From positions 1-64,000 of the forward strand of contig NZ_JACHXD010000020.1 in assembly GCF_014191875.1 (NCBI RefSeq): a stretch of DNA of 64,000 bases, given 5' to 3'. Below, piece after piece: positions 43,869-51,155 of this stretch (position 1 is the first letter of the stretch; the number at the start of each line of letters is the position of its first letter). Source of the DNA: Pseudoduganella violacea (GTDB lineage Bacteria > Pseudomonadota > Gammaproteobacteria > Burkholderiales > Burkholderiaceae_D). The notes under the pieces are model-generated. The model did not search any database and was not told the origin of the DNA. It worked only from the letters and a program-made list of their open reading frames with translations. The position numbers and the translations under genes were made by a program.

Positions 43869-46800
43869 GTGCTTCTCCTGTGCAGGCGCTCGGCCCGCGC
43901 GCGGCGCTGCTGCGCGATGCGCTGGTCGAGCAGGTCGATGGACGCGGGCTGCGCCGCTTCCTCCCGTGGCTGAAGCGGCGCGCGCTGCGGCTCGGCGCCA
44001 GGTTCCAGGTGCCGCGCCAGCGCCGCCACGGTGGGAAAGCGGAACAGGTCGACCATCGGCAAGGCGCGGCCCAGCAGGCCCGTCAGGCGGCTGTGGATCT
44101 GCTGCAGCAGCAGCGAATGGCCGCCCAGGTCGAAGAAATTGTCGTCCAGGCCGACGCGTTCGTGCGCCAGCACTTCGCGCCAGATGGCGGCGATGATGCG
44201 CTCCAGTTCCGATTGCGGTTCGGCGAACGGGAGTTGGCCGCCCCATTCGCCGCCGTCGCCGGCCGGCAACGCATGGCGGTCGATCTTGCCGCTGGCCGTC
44301 AAGGGGAAGGCGTCGAGCGGGATCAGCGTGGCCGGCACCATATACTCGGGCAGCTCCTGTTGCAGGAAACGGCGCAGCGCGTGGATGTCGGCCGCCCGTT
44401 CGAGGATGGCGTAGCCCAGCAGGCGGCGCTCCTGGCCGTCGCCGGCGGCGAGCACGCAGGCATCGCGTACCAGCGGATGGCGCCGCATCACGGCCTCGAT
44501 CTCGCCCAGTTCGATGCGGAAGCCGCGCAGTTTCACCTGGTGGTCGCGGCGGCCGATGAATTCGAGCGCGCCGTCGACGCGGTAGCGCACCTGGTCGCCC
44601 GTACGGTACAGGCGCTGGCCGGAATTGGGCGGCGCGAAGGGATTGGGGATGAAGCGCTGCGCGCTCAGCTCCGCGTCGCCCAGATAGCCGCTGGCGACGC
44701 CGTCGCCGCCGATATACAGCTCGCCGACCACGCCGGCCGGCGCCAGCTGCATTTCCGTGTCGAGCACATAGAGCTGGGTATTGGCCAGGGCGCGCCCGAT
44801 CGGCACGCGCTGGCCCAGCGCCGTGCCGCGCTCCATGCGGTGGCAGGCGGCGAAGGTGGTGGCCTCGGTGGGGCCGTAACCGTTAATCAGCGTGCAGCCG
44901 GGCAGTTCGTCGAGCACGCGCTGGCACAGCGGGGGAGACAGCACGTCGCCGCCGGCCAGCAACTGGCGCACCCGCCACAGCGAGCCGAGCTGGGCTTCGA
45001 CCATCTGGTGGAACAGGCTGGCCGTCAGCCACAGGATGGTGACGCCGGCCCGTTCGATGCAGGCGCCCAGCTCCTCCAGCGAAGGCAGCCCGGGCGGCGC
45101 GATTTCAAGCCGCGCGCCATTCAGCAGCGCGCCCCAGATTTCGAAGGTCGAGGCGTCGAACTGGAGCGGGGCGAACTGCAGCAGCACGTCGGCGGGACGA
45201 ATGTTGCAATAATTCGTGTTGCGCACCAGCCGCACCACATTGCGGTGGCTGACGCAGACGCCCTTGGGTTGGCCGGTCGAGCCTGACGTGAACAGCACAT
45301 AGGCCAGCGTGCCGGCGTCGGCGCCGCTGTCCGGCGCGCTGTCGTCGCCGGGCAGCTCAAGGCTATCGAGCAGGATCGGCGCATGCGGCGCCACGGCGGC
45401 GGCCGCCGCACCGCGCGAGAGGATGAGGCGGGGCGCGGCTTGCCCGATCAGCGCGTCCAGCCGCGCCGGCGGATAGGCCGGGTCCAGCGGCAGATAGGCG
45501 GCGCCGGCCTCGACGATGGCCACCACGGCCACCACCATGTCGATGCCACGCGGCAGGCAAAGACCGACCAGCTCGCCGCGCTGCACGCCTTGCTGCCGCA
45601 GCCAGCGCGCCAGCCGCGCCGTGCGCCGCGCCAGCTCGCCGTAGCTCAGGGCGCCTTCTTCGCTATTTAGCGCGATCGCGTCCGGCGCGGCCAGCGCCTG
45701 CTGGCGGAATAGTTCGCCGAGCGTGGCCTCGCGTGGATAGGCCGTGGCCGTATCGTTCCACTCGGTCAGCAGCAGGGCGCGCTCGCGCGGCGGCAGCAGC
45801 GGCAGCCGGGTGACGGGCGTATCGGGGCTGGCGGCAATGCTTTGCAGCAGCGTTTGCCAGTGGCCGATCAGGCGCGCGATCGTCTCGTCGGCGAACAGGT
45901 CGGTGCTGTACTCGAAAATGGCGCAGATGCCTTGCTCGTCCTCGCCCAGGTAGAGCGTCAGGTCGAACTTGGCGTTGCCGTAGGAGACGGCCGACGGCGT
46001 CGCCGGGCCGGGCTGGTAGGACGGCGCTGCTGCCGCGCCGCTGCGCTGCACCGCGCTGTTTTGCAGCACGAACATCACCTGGAACAGGGGATTGCGGCTC
46101 AGGTCGCGCTGCGGCTGCAAATGCTCCACCAGCTTTTCGAACGGCAGATCCTGGTTGGCGTAGGCGCCCAGCGCCGTTTCGCGCACGCGGCGCAGGTATT
46201 CGCGGAAAGTCGGCCGCCCGGCCAGGCGGCCGCGCATCACCAGGGTGTTGACGAAAAAGCCGATCAGCGGCTCGATCTCGGGCCGGTTGCGGTTGGCGAT
46301 CGGCGTGCCGACCACGACATCGTCCTGGCCCGAATAGCGCATCATCAGCACCTGGAAGGCGGCCAGCAGGACCATGAACAGGGTCGCGCCTTCCTGCTGG
46401 GCGATGCGGCGCAGGCCGTCGATCACGGGCTGGGCGGTCGCCACGCTCTGGAAGCCGCCGCGATAGCTGGGCGTGGACGGGCGCGCGAAATCGGTGGGCA
46501 GTTGCAGGTTCTGGCAGCCATCGAGCTGGGTCCGCCAGTAATCGAGCTGGACGCCGAGCTGGGCCACGGTCTGGGTCTGGCGCTGCCAGGCGGCGAAATC
46601 GGCGTACTGGATCGGCAGCTCGGGCAGCGGCGAGGGCTGGCCTTGGGCGAACGCATCGTACAGCGTCGCGATCTCGTGCGTGATGATGTCCATCGACCAG
46701 CCGTCCGTGACGATGTGGTGCATGGTCAGCACGAACAGCCAGGCCTGGTCCTCCATGCGGATCAGCGTGGGGCGCAGCAATGGCCCCCGGCCCAGGTCGA

Positions 46801-47137
46801 AAGGACGCTGGGCGTCGTCCAGCGCCACCCTGCGCGCCGCTTCCGCGCGTTCGGCTGGCGGGGTGTCGCGCAGATCGACGCTGGCGACCGGCACGGCCAG
46901 CGCGCCCAGCACTTGCTGGACCGGCGCGCCGTCGACGGCGTGAAAGACGGTGCGCAGGGCTTCATGGCGCCGCACCAGCTCGTTGATCACCCGGCCCCAG
47001 ATTGCCTCGTCGAGCACGCAGTGCAAGGGCATATCGATCTGCAAGTTGTAGAAGGGACTGGCCGGCGCCAGCAGGTGCAGGAACCATAGCCTTTCCTGCG
47101 AATAGGAGAGAGGGAAGAGGTTGGCGGATGTATCCAT
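43865..47137 (-). CDS. Nonribosomal peptide synthetase, C-A-T, valine-type (NRPS-1)
   Basis: A 1090-residue enzyme. An N-terminal C domain (SYSQERLWFL; HHIVTDG at 140-146) comes first even though this is the first module, so it may attach an acyl group. The A domain has VLFTSGSTGQPKG, INGYGPTEAT, LYRTGDQVRY and ASGKIDR. The Stachelhaus positions read D-A-F-W-L-G-G-T-F-K, one conservative change from the grammicidin valine code, so L-Val (or Ile) is expected. The T domain has DLGGHSL with Ser at residue 1008. An Arg/Gln-rich C-terminal tail (QQRRARAERLHRR) looks like a docking element for the PKS. It starts two bases after the TE gene. Confidence 0.95.
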   Translation of the reverse strand: MDTSANLFPLSYSQERLWFLHLLAPASPFYNLQIDMPLHCVLDEAIWGRVINELVRRHEALRTVFHAVDGAPVQQVLGALAVPVASVDLRDTPPAERAEAARRVALDDAQRPFDLGRGPLLRPTLIRMEDQAWLFVLTMHHIVTDGWSMDIITHEIATLYDAFAQGQPSPLPELPIQYADFAAWQRQTQTVAQLGVQLDYWRTQLDGCQNLQLPTDFARPSTPSYRGGFQSVATAQPVIDGLRRIAQQEGATLFMVLLAAFQVLMMRYSGQDDVVVGTPIANRNRPEIEPLIGFFVNTLVMRGRLAGRPTFREYLRRVRETALGAYANQDLPFEKLVEHLQPQRDLSRNPLFQVMFVLQNSAVQRSGAAAAPSYQPGPATPSAVSYGNAKFDLTLYLGEDEQGICAIFEYSTDLFADETIARLIGHWQTLLQSIAASPDTPVTRLPLLPPRERALLLTEWNDTATAYPREATLGELFRQQALAAPDAIALNSEEGALSYGELARRTARLARWLRQQGVQRGELVGLCLPRGIDMVVAVVAIVEAGAAYLPLDPAYPPARLDALIGQAAPRLILSRGAAAAAVAPHAPILLDSLELPGDDSAPDSGADAGTLAYVLFTSGSTGQPKGVCVSHRNVVRLVRNTNYCNIRPADVLLQFAPLQFDASTFEIWGALLNGARLEIAPPGLPSLEELGACIERAGVTILWLTASLFHQMVEAQLGSLWRVRQLLAGGDVLSPPLCQRVLDELPGCTLINGYGPTEATTFAACHRMERGTALGQRVPIGRALANTQLYVLDTEMQLAPAGVVGELYIGGDGVASGYLGDAELSAQRFIPNPFAPPNSGQRLYRTGDQVRYRVDGALEFIGRRDHQVKLRGFRIELGEIEAVMRRHPLVRDACVLAAGDGQERRLLGYAILERAADIHALRRFLQQELPEYMVPATLIPLDAFPLTASGKIDRHALPAGDGGEWGGQLPFAEPQSELERIIAAIWREVLAHERVGLDDNFFDLGGHSLLLQQIHSRLTGLLGRALPMVDLFRFPTVAALARHLEPGAEPQRAPLQPREEAAQPASIDLLDQRIAQQRRARAERLHRRST

Positions 47138-47139
47138 GC

Positions 47140-47859
47140 TCAGTTCATCGCCTCGTTGGGACGCAGGGTGGAAAGGCCGAGATCGGCGCAGATGGCATGC
47201 TGCACCAGTACCGGTGTCTTATAGAGGTAAAAATGGCCGCCGGGGAAGAGCCGCAGCCGGAATTCGGCCGTGGTGTGTTGCTGCCAGCCGCGCAGCTCGG
47301 GACGGCTGATACGCTCGTCGGCGATGCCGCCCAGGCAGGTGATCGGGCAGGCCAGCGGCGGCTCCGGCTGGTAGCGGTAATGTTCGGCGATTTCGAGGTC
47401 GGAGCGCAGTACCGGCAGCAGCGTGTCCATCAGATCGGGCTGGACCAGCACGCCGGGCGGCGTGCCGTCCAGCCGCAGCAACTCGGCCTTGAGCAGTGGC
47501 GCGGGCAGCGCATGCAGCGGCGGCCAGCGGCCGCCCAGGTGGGGCGCGCGAAAGGCCGAGACGAACAGGCGCTCCGGCTGGCGCCGTCCGGCGCGCCGCA
47601 GCAGGCGCGCCAGCTCGAAGGCGAGCAGGGCGCCCATGCTGTGCCCCATCATGGCGAAGGGCTGGTCCAGCAAGGGTTCGATGTGGCGGGACACGTCGTG
47701 CAGCAGCGCATCCAGACGGCGCGGCGCCGCGTCCTTGTAGCGCGCCTCGCGGCCGGGCAGGGCGACCGGCGTGATCTGCAGCCTGTCCGGTCCCGCCGCC
47801 AGCCAGGAACGGAATTGCGAAGGCCCGGCCCCCGCATGGGGAAAACAAAGAAGCCGCAT
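47140..47859 (-). CDS. Type II thioesterase (GrsT/SrfD-like)
   Basis: A 239-residue alpha/beta hydrolase. It begins MRLLCFPHAGAGPSQFRSW, the standard GrsT-type start, and has the nucleophile motif MMGHSMGALLAFELAR (S74) and a late FPGGHFYL with the catalytic His. These stand-alone enzymes clear mis-primed or stalled carriers. Because no cis TE exists in the operon, it may also take part in final product release; that is inference. The gene lies between the S8 peptidase and NRPS-1, within the operon. Confidence 0.93.
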   Translation of the reverse strand: MRLLCFPHAGAGPSQFRSWLAAGPDRLQITPVALPGREARYKDAAPRRLDALLHDVSRHIEPLLDQPFAMMGHSMGALLAFELARLLRRAGRRQPERLFVSAFRAPHLGGRWPPLHALPAPLLKAELLRLDGTPPGVLVQPDLMDTLLPVLRSDLEIAEHYRYQPEPPLACPITCLGGIADERISRPELRGWQQHTTAEFRLRLFPGGHFYLYKTPVLVQHAICADLGLSTLRPNEAMN

Positions 47860-47887
47860 AGGGTTCGCCCCTGGCTACTCCAGCTCG

Positions 47888-49408
47888 TTAGCCCAATTGG
47901 GCGATCATGGCACGGATTTCCTGCTGCTTGCCTTCCAGGTCGCTGATCAGCGCCGCGACGCGTTGCTGCTGTTGCTCCAGGCCGGAAGCATCGGGCCGGC
48001 CGACCGGACGCGCCGTGGGACGGGCCGCCTGCGGCACGCCGGCGCCCTGGATCGCGCCCGGCAGCGCCAGGTCGATGGCCGCCGCCGCCAGCAACTGCCG
48101 GACGTGGGCGCCCTGGCGCGCGTCGCCGCTGCGGATCTCGGGGTGGGCCGCCAGCGCCAGGGCCGCCAGGCCCGAGACGAAGGCGCAAGCCATCGACGTG
48201 CCGTCCCAGGCCGCATAGCCGCCGGGCACGCTGGAAATGATCGCCACTCCGGGCGCGATGAAAGCGGTCTGCGGCCCGCGATTGCTGAAATTGGGTACGA
48301 ACAGGCCGGAGGCGTCATTGCGCAGTTCGGCGATGCGCAGCGCGTGGGCGCTGTCGGCGGGGAAGGCGTGCATCGAGCCGAACGCCGTGACCGCCAGCAC
48401 GCCCTCGCTGGCGGCCGGGTAGGCGATCTGGCTGTCGCCGCCATTGCCGGCGGCGGCCACCAGCGTGATGCCGGCCTGCGCCGCCTCGGCCAGCTTCAGT
48501 GCGAGCAGGGGGCTTGGCCGTTCGATGGCCAGGCTCAGGTTGACCACGTCCATGCCATTCTCGATGCACCATTGCAGGCCTTCGAGCAGATCGCTGAGCC
48601 GGCCGCCGGGGAAGGCCTTCACCGCATACAGCTCGGCCTCGGGCGCCACGCCGCACACGCCATGGACGGCATTGCGGCCGCCGATCACGCCCGCGCAATG
48701 GGTGCCGTGCCCATCTTCATCGCTGCGGTAGTCATTGCTGCGGGCGCCATCCAGCGCGTTCATGCCGCCGGCCACCGCCAGGTCCGGGTGTTCGGCGATG
48801 CCGCTGTCGAGCAGAGCGACCTTGACGCCGGCCCCGCCCGACACCTCGCTCGTCTTGCCCAGCCATTGGCGCTCCCAGGCGGCGGCGCCGCGCGCAATCA
48901 GCGGGGGCAGCGCGACCTCGGTGGTCTGTTCCGGCGCCGGCGCCGCGATCACGCGCGCCCAGTAGTTGGCGGCGGGCGAGACGATCACATGCTCGATCGC
49001 CGCGTCGAGCACGCGCACGCTGGCGCTGCCGTCTTTTCCGGTACGGCCGCGGTAAGTGGCGCGCGCGCCTTTGACGAACAGCGTGGCGTCGGCCACCGGC
49101 GCCCCCGTTTGCGCGTCGCGCACGGCGAAGCGGTATTCCTGGCCGCGGTCCGGCCCGACCTCGAAGCCCAGGGCCGGCATCGGCGCCAGCAGCGTCAGCG
49201 GCTGGTCTTCCTCGATCAGCATATCGCTGTTGGCGCGCGCCAGCTGGTCCGCCTCGGCGGCGCTCATTTCCACCACCTGGGTGCCGGTCGAGCCGGCGCG
49301 TCCCAATTGGTCTTGCGGCAGTCCTGCCACCACGTCCTGCAGGCTCAGGCCGGAACCCAGCCGGACGTGCTGCGGCACGGCGATGATGTAGCGCTTCCTG
49401 ACCGACAT
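47888..49408 (-). CDS. Subtilisin-like S8 serine peptidase without signal peptide
   Basis: A 506-residue protease. The catalytic residues are all present: D201 (VALLDSGI), H234 (DGHGTHCAG), N322 (AAGNGG) and S405 (DGTSMACA). It starts MSVRKRYIIAVPQHVRLGS, which is not a signal peptide, so it seems cytosolic unless exported by another route. Residues ~20-70 may act as an inhibitor-type prodomain, and ~85-165 form a CarboxypepD_reg-like beta domain (VRDAQTGAPVADATLFVKG). The C-terminus is a short coiled coil rich in Gln (LEQQQQRVAALISDLEGKQQ). It is in the NRPS operon; GAGGAGAAG is its ribosome site. Possible roles: processing of the neighbouring repeat protein, product maturation, or self-protection. 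Confidence 0.93.
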   Translation of the reverse strand: MSVRKRYIIAVPQHVRLGSGLSLQDVVAGLPQDQLGRAGSTGTQVVEMSAAEADQLARANSDMLIEEDQPLTLLAPMPALGFEVGPDRGQEYRFAVRDAQTGAPVADATLFVKGARATYRGRTGKDGSASVRVLDAAIEHVIVSPAANYWARVIAAPAPEQTTEVALPPLIARGAAAWERQWLGKTSEVSGGAGVKVALLDSGIAEHPDLAVAGGMNALDGARSNDYRSDEDGHGTHCAGVIGGRNAVHGVCGVAPEAELYAVKAFPGGRLSDLLEGLQWCIENGMDVVNLSLAIERPSPLLALKLAEAAQAGITLVAAAGNGGDSQIAYPAASEGVLAVTAFGSMHAFPADSAHALRIAELRNDASGLFVPNFSNRGPQTAFIAPGVAIISSVPGGYAAWDGTSMACAFVSGLAALALAAHPEIRSGDARQGAHVRQLLAAAAIDLALPGAIQGAGVPQAARPTARPVGRPDASGLEQQQQRVAALISDLEGKQQEIRAMIAQLG

Positions 49409-49455
49409 GACTTCTCCTCGGCCGCGTCGAGCAGCTGTGCCGACCGGCTTGACGT

Positions 49456-50019
49456 TCAGAGCAGGCCGAGTGCCTGCGCCTGTTGGAGCTGTGCGATCTG
49501 CAGTTGCTGCAGGTGGGCCAGAAGGGCCGGCGGCATGGCGGCCTGCTGTTGCCGGGCCAGTTCGGCCTCATGCTGGGCCACGCCTTCCAGATAGGCCGCT
49601 TCCTCCAGCAGCGCAAGCTCGGTCTGCTGCAGCGCGGCCGCATACGTCGGCAGGTCCATGCCGGCGGCGGCGGCTTCCTGCTCGGCCAGGGCTTGCAGCG
49701 TGGCCGGGGCGCAGCCTTGGGCGTGGGCGGACGCCAGCGCCTGTTGCTGATACTGCGCCAGCTGCTGCTGTTCCTGGTATTGAGCCAGCTCGGCCAATTG
49801 CTGTTGCTGCTGGTAGTGCGCCAGCTCGGCCAACTGCTGCTCTTCGTGCGCCTGCAGCACGGCTATATATGTGGGCAGGTCCATCCCTGCGGCGGCGGCT
49901 TCCTGCGCCGCCAGCAGATGCAAGTGCTGCGCCTGGGTGGCCTCCGCTTCAAGCTGGGCATGCTGCTGCACGGCCAGTTGCTCAAGCAGCAGCGCCTCCT
50001 GCAAGCTGTATTGGTTCAT
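49456..50019 (-). CDS. Gln/Ala/Leu-rich repeat protein with duplicated segment (187 aa)
   Basis: A 187-residue protein that is about one quarter Gln and strongly helical. It contains two copies of a 20-residue unit, AQEAAAAGMDLPTY-type (residues 37-56 and 112-131), 17 of 20 identical. Between them are QQLAELAHYQ / QQQLAELAQYQ / QQQLAQYQ repeats. No signal peptide and one Cys (C103). AGGAGAT provides the ribosome site. It is encoded between the small 135-residue gene and the S8 peptidase in the NRPS operon. Families are not recognised; it could be a scaffold that forms coiled coils, or a substrate of the protease. Confidence 0.75.
   Translation of the reverse strand: MNQYSLQEALLLEQLAVQQHAQLEAEATQAQHLHLLAAQEAAAAGMDLPTYIAVLQAHEEQQLAELAHYQQQQQLAELAQYQEQQQLAQYQQQALASAHAQGCAPATLQALAEQEAAAAGMDLPTYAAALQQTELALLEEAAYLEGVAQHEAELARQQQAAMPPALLAHLQQLQIAQLQQAQALGLL
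49627..49686 (-). repeat. Intragenic repeat copy 2 (codons 112-131 of the Gln-rich protein)
   Basis: Second copy, encoding AEQEAAAAGMDLPTYAAALQ. It differs at three of 20 residues from the first copy and is 225 bp downstream of it, the spacing between equivalent residues being 75. Confidence 0.8.
49852..49911 (-). repeat. Intragenic repeat copy 1 (codons 37-56 of the Gln-rich protein)
   Basis: First copy of the 60-bp unit encoding AAQEAAAAGMDLPTYIAVLQ. The nucleotide sequences of the two copies are also alike (GCAGGTCCAT with GCGGCGGCGGCTTCCTGC), so the duplication is recent or under selection. Confidence 0.8.
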
Positions 50020-50023
50020 GGCT

Positions 50024-50431
50024 TTATCTCCTACGCGGTGGTTTTTTGCCGCGCGTGGACGGACTGGGCGGCAGATCGGACGGGTCTTCGGATGCGCTGG
50101 CGTCGGCGGCGGCAGGCGCCTCGCCGCCAGCCCGAAGCTGGGTCAGCAATTGCTCAGACACCTTGACGAGATGGTCGAGCGTGGCGCGCAGCTCGCTGCG
50201 CAATTGTTCTCTTTCTGCCTCGGGCAGCTCGGCCATCTGCGACAGCGCGTGCTGGCAGGCGTCGATGGAGCGCCGCAGTTCGCGGCTTTCCAAGGCCGCG
50301 CCGGCAACCATCGCCGGCGATGGTCCGGCGGGCGCGCGGGCGCTTGCGGCGGCCGCATGATGGCCTGGGAACTCGCTGTAGCCGCGCAGGAATGCTTGGT
50401 AAAGGCGGGCTTGCAGTGCGCTAGTTTCCAT
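50024..50431 (-). CDS. Hypothetical protein (135 aa), first gene of the NRPS operon
   Basis: The ATG at 50431 is preceded by GGAGGG nine bases away, a strong start; the longer upstream frame has no coding pattern. The protein begins METSALQARLYQAFLRGYSE. A central helix (ELRRSIDACQHALSQMAELPEAE and SELRATLDHLVKVSEQLLTQL) looks like a coiled coil or a four-helix element, and the C-terminus is a disordered Ser/Asp/Pro tail ending in KKPPRRR. It shares an Ala/Glu/Gln/Leu helical style with the next protein but not its repeat. Function unknown. It stops four bases before the repeat-protein start. Confidence 0.65.
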   Translation of the reverse strand: METSALQARLYQAFLRGYSEFPGHHAAAASARAPAGPSPAMVAGAALESRELRRSIDACQHALSQMAELPEAEREQLRSELRATLDHLVKVSEQLLTQLRAGGEAPAAADASASEDPSDLPPSPSTRGKKPPRRR

Positions 50432-50623
50432 GGCATTCGACCCTCCATTCGACCTGAACCAGTGTATGCCGCTGGACCGGTGAAGACAACCGGAAGGTAA
50501 TAAAAAAGACAATGGTGTCGTATTTGCCCCGGCGTGCCAGCGCGCCCCCGGCGGGCGGCGCTGCGAATATGTTCAAGGCGATGTACCATCGCCTTTTGTT
50601 TCAAAAGCCTGCGCTCCCACACG

Positions 50624-51106
50624 ATGGATAAGATACAGCTGCAAATTCGCGCCTTCGAGGCCGCGGACACGAGAAAATTGTCGGCAATCTGGTTTGAGGC
50701 TTCACGCCGGGCGCACGCCTTTCTGGGCGAGGCGCGCCTGCGCGAGCAGCGGACGCTGATCGAAGAGGTATATCTGCCCAACGCGGAGACTTGGGTCGCA
50801 TGCCTTGATGGTGCGCCAGTCGGGTTTATCGGACTGATCGACTCCTTCATCGGCGGGATGTTCGTCGATCCAGGCCGCCAGGGCAGTGGCATTGGCCGCG
50901 CGCTGGCCGCGCATGCGCTAGCGCTCAAGGGGGAGCTGGAACTGGAGGTCTATGCGGAAAACCGCCCCGCCTGCGCCTTTTATCAGCGCCTGGGTTGCGA
51001 GGAAATTGCGCGCCGGCCCGAGGATGATGAGGGTCTTCCTTTTGAAGTCATTCTGATGCGTTTACGCAACATAGACCATTCTGCAAGCCGCGGCGTGGGG
51101 GTGTAA
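50624..51106 (+). CDS. GNAT-family N-acetyltransferase
   Basis: A 160-residue protein; the start at 50624 (MDKIQLQIRAFEAADTRKLS) fits the usual GNAT N-terminus. The acetyl-CoA-binding motif is MFVDPGRQGSGIGRALAAHAL and the following ELEVYAENRPACAFYQRLG completes the fold, similar to YjaB. The acceptor is unknown. It is divergent from the NRPS operon, sharing its ~190-base promoter region, and convergent with the MFS gene. Confidence 0.9.
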   Translation: MDKIQLQIRAFEAADTRKLSAIWFEASRRAHAFLGEARLREQRTLIEEVYLPNAETWVACLDGAPVGFIGLIDSFIGGMFVDPGRQGSGIGRALAAHALALKGELELEVYAENRPACAFYQRLGCEEIARRPEDDEGLPFEVILMRLRNIDHSASRGVGV

Positions 51107-51108
51107 AA

Positions 51109-51128
51109 AAGCCGGGTTGCCCCGGCTT
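51109..51128 (-). terminator. Intrinsic terminator between GNAT and MFS genes
   Basis: A stem AAGCCGGG / CCCGGCTT with a TTGC loop lies directly after the GNAT stop. The A run on its left gives a T run for minus-strand transcripts, so it best serves the convergent MFS gene; it can also end the GNAT transcript. Confidence 0.75.
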
Positions 51129-51155
51129 CTGTATATAGAGCAGACTTCGCCGCGT

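Noticed and set aside
41643..43973. 776-codon open frame on the plus strand within the PKS/NRPS region
   Set aside because: It is the antisense shadow of the KS/AT-coding strand. The GC-rich codon use of the real gene leaves long open frames on the other strand; its predicted protein has no motif.
43868..44246. Longer PKS start (126 additional residues)
   Set aside because: The extension is the antisense-like out-of-frame reading of the NRPS-1 T domain; the ATG at 43868 in the ATGA overlap begins the KS domain.
47888..50431. Cyanobactin-type cluster (PatA/PatG protease with precursor)
   Set aside because: The protease is a plain S8 domain, without PatG macrocyclase fusion; there is no YcaO or PatE-like leader. 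The repeat protein lacks known recognition sequences.
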